From Metabacillus dongyingensis (lineage in GTDB: Bacteria > Bacillota > Bacilli > Bacillales > Bacillaceae), in contig NZ_CP082944.1 in assembly GCF_019933155.2 (NCBI RefSeq), positions 4,776,001-4,840,000 of the forward strand: a stretch of DNA of 64,000 bases, written 5' to 3'. Position 1 is the stretch's first letter. Each line of letters opens with the position of its first letter. Positions 8,901-17,922 of this stretch are shown here, piece by piece. Below the pieces are notes generated by a model. That model was given only the letters and a program-made list of their open reading frames with translations, was not told where the DNA came from and searched no databases. Position numbers and translations under genes: made by a program.

Positions 8901-9020
8901 AGAAAAGAGGAATCGCCTTGGCCAGCTCAGGCAGACAGATAAGGTTCCGGCAGAAACGTCAGGTTTTGACTTTTTTGGCGGAGCCGTTCTGGCCGAGGAT
9001 CTAGACGCTGCAGCTCTGCT
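8901..9020. repeat. Dispersed intergenic element, copy A
   Basis: Shares with copies at 20217, 37207, 47030 and 52433 an AGAAAAG(A/C)GGAA start, CAGACAGATAAGGTTCCGG in the middle, and GGTTTTGACTTTTTTGGCGG then AGCCGTTCT towards the end. It ends near GACGCTGCAG. No reading frame is conserved. It fills most of the 343-base gap between ywmB and ywzB. Confidence 0.85.
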
Positions 9021-9092
9021 TCAATACTCAAAATCAATTTATAACTTCCTTTAATTTAAAAAGCTGATGCCTTTTGCTGACTGAAAAGTTCA

Positions 9093-9323
9093 TTAAAATA
9101 AAAAAGGCAGCTGGCGGGACCATATTAAATAATCAAGAAAAAAGTTGCTTACAGCGCCTGAAATGGCGATCGTGAGAAGGATCATCAGCGCACGCGCTTG
9201 CATGACCTTTCCTTTTTTCATGGCTTTTTCAATATGCAGCGCCTGCAGTGCCCACCATGTAACCGGAATGAATACAAGATGTGACAAAAGGCCAAGTAAT
9301 GCTTGCTGATTAAAATCAAGCAT
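9093..9323 (-). CDS. ywzB: DUF1146 small membrane protein YwzB
   Basis: Small membrane protein (76 residues) with two hydrophobic segments around a basic linker (EKAMKKGKVMQARALMIL). LDFNQQALLGLLSH at the start and SNFFLDYL near the end match the B. subtilis YwzB/DUF1146 family, which lies downstream of atpC there. Function unknown. I choose the ATG of MLDFNQQ; an earlier TTG would touch the AGGAG site. Here the complex I operon separates it from the ATP synthase genes. Confidence 0.85.
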   Translation of the reverse strand: MLDFNQQALLGLLSHLVFIPVTWWALQALHIEKAMKKGKVMQARALMILLTIAISGAVSNFFLDYLIWSRQLPFLF

Positions 9324-9385
9324 AGGTTTTAACAACTCCTATATGTAGCTATTCTTATAGCAAGCATAGCACTTTTTACGAAAAC

Positions 9386-9414
9386 AAAAAAAGAAGAGGC
9401 TTTTACACCTCTTC
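9386..9414 (-). terminator. Terminator of the nuo operon
   Basis: GAAGAGG/CCTCTTC (minus strand, 9408-9414/9393-9399) with TTTTTTTG following, 60 bases after nuoN. Confidence 0.88.
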
Positions 9415-9472
9415 CATTATATAAAATTCTGCCGGCACTTTGATGGTTTTTTTGTAAAGATTAGTGGCAAAT

Positions 9473-10963
9473 TTATGAAATATTTAAATTCAGAAAATCA
9501 AAAGCCGCACCTGGGAAAATCCCAAGCAGCACGGTTGCAATCATACAGATGATGGTCACGATCAGAAGCGGTGCACTCCATTTAAATGGCTCCTCGGTTT
9601 CTTTTTTCCTGAAAAAGACCTGAGTGAGAATGCCGAAGTAATAAAAGTACGAGACAACGGTAGTCGCAATCATGATGGATGCAAGAACAATCTGCGGCGT
9701 GCTGTTGGTAAATGCATTCATGAAGATGGTGATTTTCCCGATAAAGCCTGCCGTACCAGGGAGTCCGGCAAGCGATAACAAAAAGATGGTGACGGCGATT
9801 GCTGCTAGCGGTGAACGGTGATACAGACCTGCAAAGGCTGTGACATCCTCTGAGCCTGTTTTTCTTCCGACTGCCTGGACAATCGCAAAAGCGCCGAGAT
9901 TCATGATGACGTACGATAATAAATAAAACCAGATGGCGTCAAAGTAAAAGTAGCCGCCGAATGACACGAAGCCGACAAGCACATATCCAGCATGTGCAAT
10001 GGACGAATACGCAAGCAGGCGTTTGATGTTTTTCTGCCTCAGGGCGACCGTATTGCCGACGATCATCGTAATCGCAGCTAAAATGGCGATAAAGCCTTGA
10101 TAGACCACTAGTATTGATTGCATACCGTCTTCATCCGGAATGTTTCCAAAGACAGACAGACATAATCTGAGGATGATAATAAAACCGGCTGTTTTTGAAA
10201 CGGCACTCAGAAAAGCTGTGACAGGTGTCGGTGCCCCTTCGTATACATCCGGTGCCCACATGTGAAAAGGAACCGTTGCGATCTTAAAGGATAAACCGAC
10301 AAAAATGAGCAAGAAAGAGATTCCCGAGATATAGAGATAGCCTGATTCTGTTAAGGCATTCAGCTGCGGAATCATTTCTGTCAGACTTGTTGTGCCAGTC
10401 AGACCATACATATAGCTCATCCCGAATAAGGTAATGGCCGTTGAGATACCGCCGTTTATCACATATTTCAGGGCAGATTCATTTGATTGCAGATTTTTCT
10501 TGCGTAATCCAGCAAGTATATAAGAAGAAATGGACAGCAGCTCAAGCCCGACAAATAAGGTGATTAAATCCCGGCTTGATGCCATCATCATGGCTCCAAG
10601 AAGCGCTGCTAGCAGCAAGTAATAGAATTCTCCCCGCTCTTTCAAGCCTTCCTGGGGTTCATAATCAATTGCCAGCAGGAAAATAATCGCTGCTCCAAGC
10701 AGTAAGATGAATTTGAACGCTTTTGCAAAGGAATCCAGAACAAAGGTGTCATAAAGAATAACTGCGTCCTTTGCACCAATCATGAAAGCAAGACTTATTA
10801 CTGCAGCCGCAATACCGGCAAAACCTATCCATCCGAGCCATTTACGGCTTTTGCCGTCTCCCATAAAAAGATCAATAATAGACAGCAGCAGTGCCGTCCC
10901 GAGAATGATGAACTCCGGTGTCATGACACTCCATTTATAGCTGAGCAAGGTTTCCATATCCAT
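9473..10963 (-). CDS. nuoN: NADH-quinone oxidoreductase subunit N
   Basis: Antiporter-like proton-pumping subunit of complex I in the membrane arm. 496 residues, about 14 hydrophobic segments. Family marks seen: the LFVGLELLSISSYILAG helix with its conserved glutamate, KIATVPFHMWAPDVYEGAP with the lysine of the discontinuous helix, and RLLAYSSIAHAGY. Starts at ATG after AGGGGGGTGATGAACA. Last gene of the operon. Confidence 0.97.
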   Translation of the reverse strand: MDMETLLSYKWSVMTPEFIILGTALLLSIIDLFMGDGKSRKWLGWIGFAGIAAAVISLAFMIGAKDAVILYDTFVLDSFAKAFKFILLLGAAIIFLLAIDYEPQEGLKERGEFYYLLLAALLGAMMMASSRDLITLFVGLELLSISSYILAGLRKKNLQSNESALKYVINGGISTAITLFGMSYMYGLTGTTSLTEMIPQLNALTESGYLYISGISFLLIFVGLSFKIATVPFHMWAPDVYEGAPTPVTAFLSAVSKTAGFIIILRLCLSVFGNIPDEDGMQSILVVYQGFIAILAAITMIVGNTVALRQKNIKRLLAYSSIAHAGYVLVGFVSFGGYFYFDAIWFYLLSYVIMNLGAFAIVQAVGRKTGSEDVTAFAGLYHRSPLAAIAVTIFLLSLAGLPGTAGFIGKITIFMNAFTNSTPQIVLASIMIATTVVSYFYYFGILTQVFFRKKETEEPFKWSAPLLIVTIICMIATVLLGIFPGAAFDFLNLNIS

Positions 10964-10969
10964 TGTTCA

Positions 10970-12487
10970 TCACCCCCCTATCCCTTTCATGATGGTTTCA
11001 ATTGTCAGCTGCAGTGGAACGGAAAGTCCATTCGGATAGACACCAATCAAAATAATGAAAAACAGCAGCACGAGTACCGGGATAATCTCATACCACTTCA
11101 TATCAACGTGCACATGCTCTGATTTTTTTTCGGCTCCAAAGGTAATTGAAAGAACAGCCCTCAAAAGATAAGCGGCGGTCAAAATGATGCCGATTGCCCC
11201 GATTGCCCCAAGCTCCGGATGCTGATCGAAGACCCCCATGAACGCCGTCAGTTCACTGATGAAACCGGACATTCCCGGCAATCCAAGCGAAGCCATTGCA
11301 CCTGCCAATAAAAAGCCTGTAGCAAGCGGCATGGCTTTCGATAAGCCTGAAAGCTGATCCAATTGAGTTGTTTGAGTTCGTTCGATTAATACTCCCACTA
11401 AGAAGAACAGCAGCGCAGAAATTAGTCCGTGTGAAACGACCTGAAAGATCGCCCCCTGTATACCAGCTTCATTTAGTGCACCAAGTCCGATGAGCACGAT
11501 GCCCATATGTGAAATACTCGAATAGGCAAGCACCATTCTGAATTCATTTTGAATGAGCGCCAAAAAGGCTCCATACAGTAGATTCACAAGCCCAAGTATG
11601 ATTAAAATGGTGCTTAGCTTTGAAAATTCGTTTGGGAATAAGCCAAGGCCGAATTTAATTAAACCGAATGCACCTATTTTCAGAAGAATTCCTGAATGAA
11701 GCATGACAATGGGCGGCGGAGCCTGAACATGCACTCTCAGCATCCACGTATGCAGCGGGAAGATTGGAAGCTTCACTCCAAATGCAATGATGAGAGCAAT
11801 CATTAATCCAAGCTTAAAATCCTCTGAGATTGGCCCGATCAGCTGAACGTCAGGCGTATTCAGCAATTGGCTCAGCAGGGCAAGATTAGTTGTCCCTGTT
11901 TTTGAAAAGAGCAGGATGATCACAATCAGCAGAATAGCCGACCCAAATCCGTTATAAAGCAAAAATTGATAAGCTGCTTTTTCACGGGCCATGAAGCCCC
12001 ATTTTCCAATAAGGAAAAACATCGGAATCAGCGTAATTTCAAAAAAGATGAAGAAAAGAATCAGATTCTGTGCCATAAAGACGCCGAGCATGCCGACTTC
12101 AAGAAGAAGCAGAAGCATAAAGTAGCTTTTCCAGTTCTTTTTAATGGAAAAAGAGGCCGCTGCAGCGAGAGCCGCAAGAATTGATGTGAGCAGAACCATA
12201 ATCAGCGAAAAGCCGTCCATAGCAAGCTCGTAATCAACTGTAAACACGCCAGGCTGCATGTCATGGTATTGCCCAAACGCAATCCATTCGTGATTCTCGG
12301 CAAATCGGGCGAGGTCATTGCCTATCTGATATTGTGCAAACATGATTCCAGATAAAAGGACAGCAGGCAAAGTCGCAAGAAACCCGACAAGTTTTAACGA
12401 TGATTCCTGGTCTTTTTTCATAAAAGCAAGAACGATGATTCCAAGTACAGGCGAGAAAACAAGGGCCGTGAGCAGAATGGATGTCAT
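10970..12487 (-). CDS. nuoM: NADH-quinone oxidoreductase subunit M
   Basis: Second antiporter-like proton pump of the membrane arm. 505 residues. FFIFFEITLIPMFFLIG carries the key glutamate, FGVKLPIFPLHTWMLRVHVQAP the pump lysine, and MVLAYSSISHMG the second lysine/serine helix. Starts four bases inside the nuoL end, with GGGGGGAAC upstream. Six bases separate it from nuoN. Confidence 0.97.
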   Translation of the reverse strand: MTSILLTALVFSPVLGIIVLAFMKKDQESSLKLVGFLATLPAVLLSGIMFAQYQIGNDLARFAENHEWIAFGQYHDMQPGVFTVDYELAMDGFSLIMVLLTSILAALAAAASFSIKKNWKSYFMLLLLLEVGMLGVFMAQNLILFFIFFEITLIPMFFLIGKWGFMAREKAAYQFLLYNGFGSAILLIVIILLFSKTGTTNLALLSQLLNTPDVQLIGPISEDFKLGLMIALIIAFGVKLPIFPLHTWMLRVHVQAPPPIVMLHSGILLKIGAFGLIKFGLGLFPNEFSKLSTILIILGLVNLLYGAFLALIQNEFRMVLAYSSISHMGIVLIGLGALNEAGIQGAIFQVVSHGLISALLFFLVGVLIERTQTTQLDQLSGLSKAMPLATGFLLAGAMASLGLPGMSGFISELTAFMGVFDQHPELGAIGAIGIILTAAYLLRAVLSITFGAEKKSEHVHVDMKWYEIIPVLVLLFFIILIGVYPNGLSVPLQLTIETIMKGIGG

Positions 12488-14352
12488 AAGAAGTTCCCCC
12501 CTGTTACTGCATATAGAACAAGTAAAATAGCGAGTCCGACAAAAGCAACGGTTCCATACATCTGCACCTGCCCGTTCTGCATTTTCGATCCCAAGGCTCC
12601 TGCTGACCGGACAATCCCTGCCACTCCTTTTACAGCACCCTCAACCAAGAATTTTTCGAGGTACTTGCAGAAGACGCTGATTGTATTCGTGAGCCATATG
12701 ATCGTCATTCCGTAGAGTTCATCAATGAAATATTTGTTTTTAAGCACTGAATGAATCATTGGCACCCGCGATCTTATTTTTTCAGGAGAGATCGATTGTT
12801 TGCTGTACATCATGTAAGCAAGCAAGATGCCAAGCAGAGAAACAGCGGTTGCCGCGAACATAATCCACATTGGCCCTTCAATGTGGCCGTGCCCAAGCTG
12901 CGGCGAACCTTCCGTCAGCCAGTCTCCAAGAAATGTGCCGAACCAGGGCGTGTTGCTGTAGCCTGAAAAAATGGCGAGCGCGGCTAGGATACTCATTGGA
13001 ATCAGCATATTGGACGGGGATTCTTTTACTCTTGAAAGCTCTGTTTTCGGACGTCCGGTGAAAACGAGAAAGAAGAGCCGGAACATATAAAAGGCGGTGA
13101 AGAAGGCGGCAATCAGTGCCAGCCAGAAAAGGACAGGATTTCCATGTGTCCACGCCGCAATCAGGATTTCATCTTTACTGAAAAATCCTGAGAAGAGCGG
13201 GACACCGCTTATAGCAAGCGTCCCGATTAGAAACAGCGGTCCCGTGAACTTCAGCTTTTTCCACAAGCCGCCCATCTCATCAATGTTTTGTGTATGAACA
13301 GCATGAATCACACTGCCCGCTGCGAGAAACAGCAGGGCTTTAAAAAAGGCATGTGTCATTAAATGGAAAACACCGGCGACATAGCCTGCAGAACCAAGGG
13401 CAAGCATCATGTAGCCAAGCTGACTGACAGTAGAATACGCAAGCACGCGTTTGATGTCTTTTTGCACAAGCCCGATGCTTGCAGCAAAAATAGCCGTGAA
13501 GGCTCCAATTGCTGCGACAACCTGAAGGGCCGTTTCACTTGCGGCAAATAGCGGATACATGAGAGCCACTAAATAAACACCGGCCGCTACCATTGTCGCC
13601 GCATGAATGAGGGCAGAAACAGGCGTCGGACCTTCCATCGCATCCGGAAGCCAGGAATGGAGCGGAAACTGACCTGATTTTCCAATCGCCCCGATGAAGA
13701 TTAAAAGACTGATCAGGGTGATCAAATCAAGCGGCACCTTGCCATCTGCGACACTTGCAAAGATCTGGTCATATTCGAAGCTGCCAACCTGCCAAAAGAG
13801 CAGGAGCATGCCGATGAACAGACCGACATCCCCGATTCTGGTCATGATAAAGGCTTTTTTTGCAGCTGCCTTTGCTTCTTCTTTATAAAAATAAAAACCG
13901 ATCAATAAGAATGATCCGACTCCGACGAGTTCCCAGAAGATATAGAGCTGAAGCAGGTTTGTCGTCATGACAAGTCCGAGCATGCTGAAGGTAAATAAAC
14001 CGAGATACGCATAAAAAACAGGAAAGCGTTCGTCCCCATGCATATATCCTTTTGAATATATATGTACAGCCAAGCTTACAAGCGAAACGATCACCAGCAT
14101 TAAGGCATTTAATTGATTGATTTCAAAGCCCGCTGTCAGCTCAAAATCGCCAATTGTGAGCCACACGGTTTCCGCTTTAAAGGTTGGCTGTGTAAATCGC
14201 TCGAACAATACAGCGAGCGAGCCCGCAAATGCGAAAAGCATAAGAGTGCTCCCGACATTAGCGCTGCCCTCCCTCAGACGTTTGCCGAACAGGAGCAGCA
14301 CGAGGAATGAGACAAGCGGGAACAGCGGGATCATCCAGGCATATGGCATCAT
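12484..14352 (-). CDS. nuoL: NADH-quinone oxidoreductase subunit L
   Basis: Largest antiporter-like subunit, at the tip of the membrane arm. 622 residues; LQLYIFWELVGVGSFLLIGF, SGQFPLHSWLPDAMEGPTPV and KRVLAYSTVSQLGYMMLALG are the conserved helices, and the C-terminal part (about 500-622) fits the lateral helix. Two ATGs in a row open the gene after GGGGATGG. Overlaps nuoM by four bases. Confidence 0.97.
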   Translation of the reverse strand: MMPYAWMIPLFPLVSFLVLLLFGKRLREGSANVGSTLMLFAFAGSLAVLFERFTQPTFKAETVWLTIGDFELTAGFEINQLNALMLVIVSLVSLAVHIYSKGYMHGDERFPVFYAYLGLFTFSMLGLVMTTNLLQLYIFWELVGVGSFLLIGFYFYKEEAKAAAKKAFIMTRIGDVGLFIGMLLLFWQVGSFEYDQIFASVADGKVPLDLITLISLLIFIGAIGKSGQFPLHSWLPDAMEGPTPVSALIHAATMVAAGVYLVALMYPLFAASETALQVVAAIGAFTAIFAASIGLVQKDIKRVLAYSTVSQLGYMMLALGSAGYVAGVFHLMTHAFFKALLFLAAGSVIHAVHTQNIDEMGGLWKKLKFTGPLFLIGTLAISGVPLFSGFFSKDEILIAAWTHGNPVLFWLALIAAFFTAFYMFRLFFLVFTGRPKTELSRVKESPSNMLIPMSILAALAIFSGYSNTPWFGTFLGDWLTEGSPQLGHGHIEGPMWIMFAATAVSLLGILLAYMMYSKQSISPEKIRSRVPMIHSVLKNKYFIDELYGMTIIWLTNTISVFCKYLEKFLVEGAVKGVAGIVRSAGALGSKMQNGQVQMYGTVAFVGLAILLVLYAVTGGNFL

Positions 14353-14382
14353 TGTATTCCATCCCCTTCTTGTTTAGAGGTT

Positions 14383-14697
14383 TTAGTGCTTCATAGAATG
14401 ATAGTCGTCAATATTGACAGATCTACGGTTGCGGTACAGGGCAAATAGGATGGCAAGTCCAACGGCCGCCTCTGCTGCTGCGATCGTGATCGTAAAAAGA
14501 GAAAAAACCTGCCCGGTAATGTCCGGAACGACTCCGTATTTGCTGAATGCAACCAGATTAATGTTGGCAGCATTCAGCATAAGTTCGATCGAAATAAGCA
14601 CGATGACCGTATTACGTTTCGTAAGGGCTCCGTACAGACCGATGCAAAAAAGAATCATCGCGAGAACAAGAAAGGCGGATAATGGAATCGAGCTCAT
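14383..14697 (-). CDS. nuoK: NADH-quinone oxidoreductase subunit K
   Basis: Small membrane-arm subunit, 104 residues, three membrane helices. Conserved acidic residues sit in [17 protein letters not shown] and [14 protein letters not shown], part of the charged axis linking quinone reduction to proton pumping. Overlaps nuoJ by ATGA. Confidence 0.96.
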   Translation of the reverse strand: MSSIPLSAFLVLAMILFCIGLYGALTKRNTVIVLISIELMLNAANINLVAFSKYGVVPDITGQVFSLFTITIAAAEAAVGLAILFALYRNRRSVNIDDYHSMKH

Positions 14698-15212
14698 TTT
14701 TTCTCCTCCTCCTTCTCATCTTTTTTCGCCAGTATGATGGCACCGACCAGTGCGACAAGCAATAAAACAGATGTAAGCTCAAATGGAATGACGAAATGTG
14801 AATAAAGGGAGATTCCGATTTGCTCCGTATTTTTCACATGCAGATTGGCAGTCGGCTCACCGAGCTTTAGATCATAGATTCCAAGATACATCACGAGCGC
14901 AAACGCAGCGATTCCAAGAAATGTAATGAGCTTTCTTCCGTTGCCCGCTGTGGATTGTTCCTCGTCCTCATGACGCGTGAGCATAATGCCAAACAGCATG
15001 ATGATCGTTATTGCACCCGAGTAGATTAAGATTTGGACAGCTGCGACAAATTCGGCGGAGAGAAGAACATATAAACCGGCAATACTCACGAACGTAAACA
15101 CCAGCGATACGACCATATGAACCACTTTTGTCACATTCAGCATGAGAATGCCGCCCCCGATTGCCACCATTGCGAGTCCGACAAAGGCTACATACTCTCC
15201 GGTTATACTCAC
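14694..15212 (-). CDS. nuoJ: NADH-quinone oxidoreductase subunit J
   Basis: Membrane-arm subunit next to NuoK, 172 residues, about five helices. The [21 protein letters not shown] helix, with its pi-bulge region, is characteristic. Starts at GTG in GTGA, overlapping the nuoI stop by four bases. The C-terminus is a basic/acidic tail ([10 protein letters not shown]). Confidence 0.95.
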   Translation of the reverse strand: MSITGEYVAFVGLAMVAIGGGILMLNVTKVVHMVVSLVFTFVSIAGLYVLLSAEFVAAVQILIYSGAITIIMLFGIMLTRHEDEEQSTAGNGRKLITFLGIAAFALVMYLGIYDLKLGEPTANLHVKNTEQIGISLYSHFVIPFELTSVLLLVALVGAIILAKKDEKEEEKK

Positions 15213-15628
15213 ACCTTATTCTCCTCCCTGATGTTCTCATCATTTTCATCCAGCCACTCGAGATTTTTAAAAAGCTGATCGCGGCTGTACTCCGCAAGCT
15301 CAAAGTTATTCGTCATAACGATTGCCTCTGTCGGGCAAACCTCTGTGCAGAGATCGCACAAGATGCAAATTTCAAAGTTGATATCATACGTATCAATGAT
15401 TTTCCCTTTTTTCGCCGGATCCGGATGTTTCTTGCCTGTCAGCTCAATGCAATCCGTCGGACAGATATTCGCACACTGATTGCAGACAATGCACTTCTCC
15501 GGATAAAACTTCTGAATGCCCCGGAACCTGTCAGGCAGAGCCAGTGCATCATTCGGGTAATCATACGTCACTTTTTTCTTCGTCAAGTTGTTCAGGGTAT
15601 ACGTTAAACCTTTTGCTAAACCTCGCAT
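15209..15628 (-). CDS. nuoI: NADH-quinone oxidoreductase subunit I (2x[4Fe-4S])
   Basis: Peripheral-arm ferredoxin-like subunit carrying clusters N6a and N6b that hand electrons to NuoB. 139 residues with two CxxCxxCxxxCP motifs: C46-C49-C52-C56 in CIVCNQCANICP and C88-C91-C94-C98 in CILCDLCTEVCP. Starts at ATG after AAGGGGTGAGAGC. A 186-base gap, unusual inside this tight operon, separates it from nuoH and holds a 21-bp repeat run. Confidence 0.96.
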   Translation of the reverse strand: MRGLAKGLTYTLNNLTKKKVTYDYPNDALALPDRFRGIQKFYPEKCIVCNQCANICPTDCIELTGKKHPDPAKKGKIIDTYDINFEICILCDLCTEVCPTEAIVMTNNFELAEYSRDQLFKNLEWLDENDENIREENKV

Positions 15629-15704
15629 GCTCTCACCCCTTGATTTTGTGAGGATCCTGCCGGTGTGCCGGCTTTAGGCCTGGCTGCGGCAGGTGTTTCT
15701 TGCT

Positions 15705-15800
15705 TTTACTTGCCGATTGCGGCTGCTTACTGTCCAGAATGCTTCTTTTACTAGCCAAAATCCGGGATTTACTTGCCGAAATGGCGAATTTACTTTCTAT
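15705..15800. repeat. TTTACT motif run at exact 21-bp spacing inside the nuo operon
   Basis: (T)TTACT ends at 15710, 15731, 15752, 15773 and 15794, five copies each exactly 21 bp apart, most followed by TGCCGA-, AGCCAAAAT- or TGCCGAAATGGCG-type sequence. It sits in the only sizeable gap of the operon, between nuoH and nuoI, so it should be transcribed as part of the nuo message. Confidence 0.88.
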
Positions 15801-15814
15801 TTTCCAGCTGTCTC

Positions 15815-16819
15815 CTATTTAAAGAAAATCTCCTTCACAATCGCCGTTATGAATATATTCGCGAGTGCGACCGGGAGCAGCACTTTCCATCCGAATTCCA
15901 TCAGCTGATCGGCACGGATCCGCGGGAATGTGACGCGGAACCAGATGAGTGTGAAGATGACCACACTGAATTTGAGGCCGAACCAGATTGCGCCAGGGAT
16001 GAAATCAAGAAATGCAACCGGATGCCAGCCGCCTAAAAATAAAACCGTTGTTAAGGAAGCCATAGCGAAAAAATACACATATTCCGACAGCATGAAGAAT
16101 GCCCAGCGGAAGCCGGAATACTCGACATGATAACCGGCAACAAGCTCTGATTCCGCTTCAGGCAAGTCAAACGGGGTTCTGTTTAACTCTGCCACAGAAG
16201 CAATCAGGAAAATTAGAAACCCGATCGGCTGGAGGAAAATAAACCAGACGTCCTCTTGTGCATCTACAATCGTATTTAAGTTCAGACTCCCTGATAACAG
16301 GACAACCCCGATGACCGACATGACAAGAGGGATTTCATAGGAAATCATTTGCGCCGCTGCGCGCATCCCGCCGAGCAGAGAGTATTTGTTATTCGAAGCC
16401 CATCCTCCTGTTACAATGCCAATCGTGGTTAAACCCGATATGGCGATGTAAAAAAGCAGCCCGACACCTAAATCTGCAAACTGAAAAGCGTCAGTAAACG
16501 GAATCGTTGATAGAACGATGAAAGCCGGAGCAAAAGCGATGACAGGAGCGAGAATAAACAATGGTCTGTCAGCAAGCTTCGGAATCGTGTCTTCTTTTAT
16601 CAGAAGCTTTAAAACATCTGCCACAGTCTGCAGCAGACCCCATTTGCCCCCTACCTGGTTAGGGCCGATCCGTCCCTGCATAAATCCCATCACTTTGCGC
16701 TCTGCCAGAATGCCATAGGTGACGAAACCAAGGACGACGAACAGAAATGCTGTTGCAAGCCCAAAGAATATCGCAAAGTTGCCTATGCCCGGCGATGATT
16801 GAAGCAAGCCTTCCACCAT
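15815..16819 (-). CDS. nuoH: NADH-quinone oxidoreductase subunit H
   Basis: Membrane subunit that forms the quinone entry site with NuoB and NuoD. 334 residues, about eight helices; GILAERKVMGFMQGRIGPNQVG, ADVLKLLIKED and the acidic loop AELNRTPFDLPEAESELVAGYHVEYSG are hallmark segments. ATG overlaps the nuoD stop by one base (TAATG). Confidence 0.97.
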   Translation of the reverse strand: MVEGLLQSSPGIGNFAIFFGLATAFLFVVLGFVTYGILAERKVMGFMQGRIGPNQVGGKWGLLQTVADVLKLLIKEDTIPKLADRPLFILAPVIAFAPAFIVLSTIPFTDAFQFADLGVGLLFYIAISGLTTIGIVTGGWASNNKYSLLGGMRAAAQMISYEIPLVMSVIGVVLLSGSLNLNTIVDAQEDVWFIFLQPIGFLIFLIASVAELNRTPFDLPEAESELVAGYHVEYSGFRWAFFMLSEYVYFFAMASLTTVLFLGGWHPVAFLDFIPGAIWFGLKFSVVIFTLIWFRVTFPRIRADQLMEFGWKVLLPVALANIFITAIVKEIFFK

Positions 16820-17919
16820 TATCCGTCCACCTCCCCAAGGACAATGTCAATGGCACCGAGAATGGTAATGAGGTTTGCCATGTTTTCTCCTTCCAAAAGC
16901 TTTGGCAGGATCTGCAGATTGTAAAAGGAAGGACGCCTGAACTTCAGACGGTATGGCTCTTTTTTTCCTTCACTTGCAATGTAGCAGCCGATTTCACCGC
17001 GTGGAGATTCAATCCGTACATAAGCCTCTCCTTTTGGTGCTTTAATGATTTTTGGCACTTTTGCGATGATCGGTCCCTCAGCAGGGAATTGTTCAACAGC
17101 CTGCTCTAAGATTTTCAAGGATTCCTCAATCTCTTCCATGCGGCATTCGTAGCGGGCGAAAGCATCACCTTTTGTCCGGACAGGCACGTCAAAATCAAAT
17201 CGGTCGTATATCGAGTATGGTTCATCCTTGCGAAGGTCCCATTTCACTCCAGTACAGCGCAGATTTGCCCCGCTTAAGGAGTAAGCAAGCGCCTCTTCTT
17301 TTGTGTAAATGCCGACCCCTTTTACACGATTTAAGAAGATTTCATTTCCTGACACGAGATCATGATAGCCTTTCAGCTGCTCTCTCATATAAGGAATAAA
17401 TTCTGCAACCTTTTCAATCCAGCCCTCAGGCGCATCCCACTTCACGCCGCCTACCCTCATGTAATTGAAGGTGAGCCTCGCTCCTGAAAGCTCCGTCAGC
17501 AAATTAATAATCATTTCCCGCTCGCGGAAGGCATATAAAAATGGACTTACTGCTCCAATATCAAGCAAATAGGTGCCCCACCAGACGAGGTGGCTTGCTA
17601 CTCTTCCAAGCTCCATCGCAATCACCCTTAAATACTCGCCCCGTTCAGGGACCTGAATACCTGTCATCGTTTCCACAGCATGACAAATCACATAATTGTT
17701 TGTCATGGCAGAAAGATAATCCATACGGTCTGTATAAGGAATGATTTGTGTGTATTGCAGGTTTTCTGCAAGCTTTTCGGTGCCTCTATGTAAATAGCCG
17801 ATAACCGGTGTAGCTTCTTTAATGATTTCTCCGTCAATTTTGATCACCAGCCGGAACACGCCATGTGTGCTCGGATGCTGCGGTCCGACATTCAGGAGCA
17901 TTTCTTCTGTCCGTATCAA
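16819..17919 (-). CDS. nuoD: NADH-quinone oxidoreductase subunit D
   Basis: 49-kDa subunit of the peripheral arm, shaping the quinone pocket. 366 residues. The N-terminal loop GPQHPSTHG with its conserved histidines, ELGRVASHLVWWG, and the ESPRGEIGCYI segment near the C-terminus are seen. Starts at TTG, seven to eight bases after GGAGGTG. Not fused to NuoC. Confidence 0.97.
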   Translation of the reverse strand: MIRTEEMLLNVGPQHPSTHGVFRLVIKIDGEIIKEATPVIGYLHRGTEKLAENLQYTQIIPYTDRMDYLSAMTNNYVICHAVETMTGIQVPERGEYLRVIAMELGRVASHLVWWGTYLLDIGAVSPFLYAFREREMIINLLTELSGARLTFNYMRVGGVKWDAPEGWIEKVAEFIPYMREQLKGYHDLVSGNEIFLNRVKGVGIYTKEEALAYSLSGANLRCTGVKWDLRKDEPYSIYDRFDFDVPVRTKGDAFARYECRMEEIEESLKILEQAVEQFPAEGPIIAKVPKIIKAPKGEAYVRIESPRGEIGCYIASEGKKEPYRLKFRRPSFYNLQILPKLLEGENMANLITILGAIDIVLGEVDG

Positions 17920-17922
17920 AAG

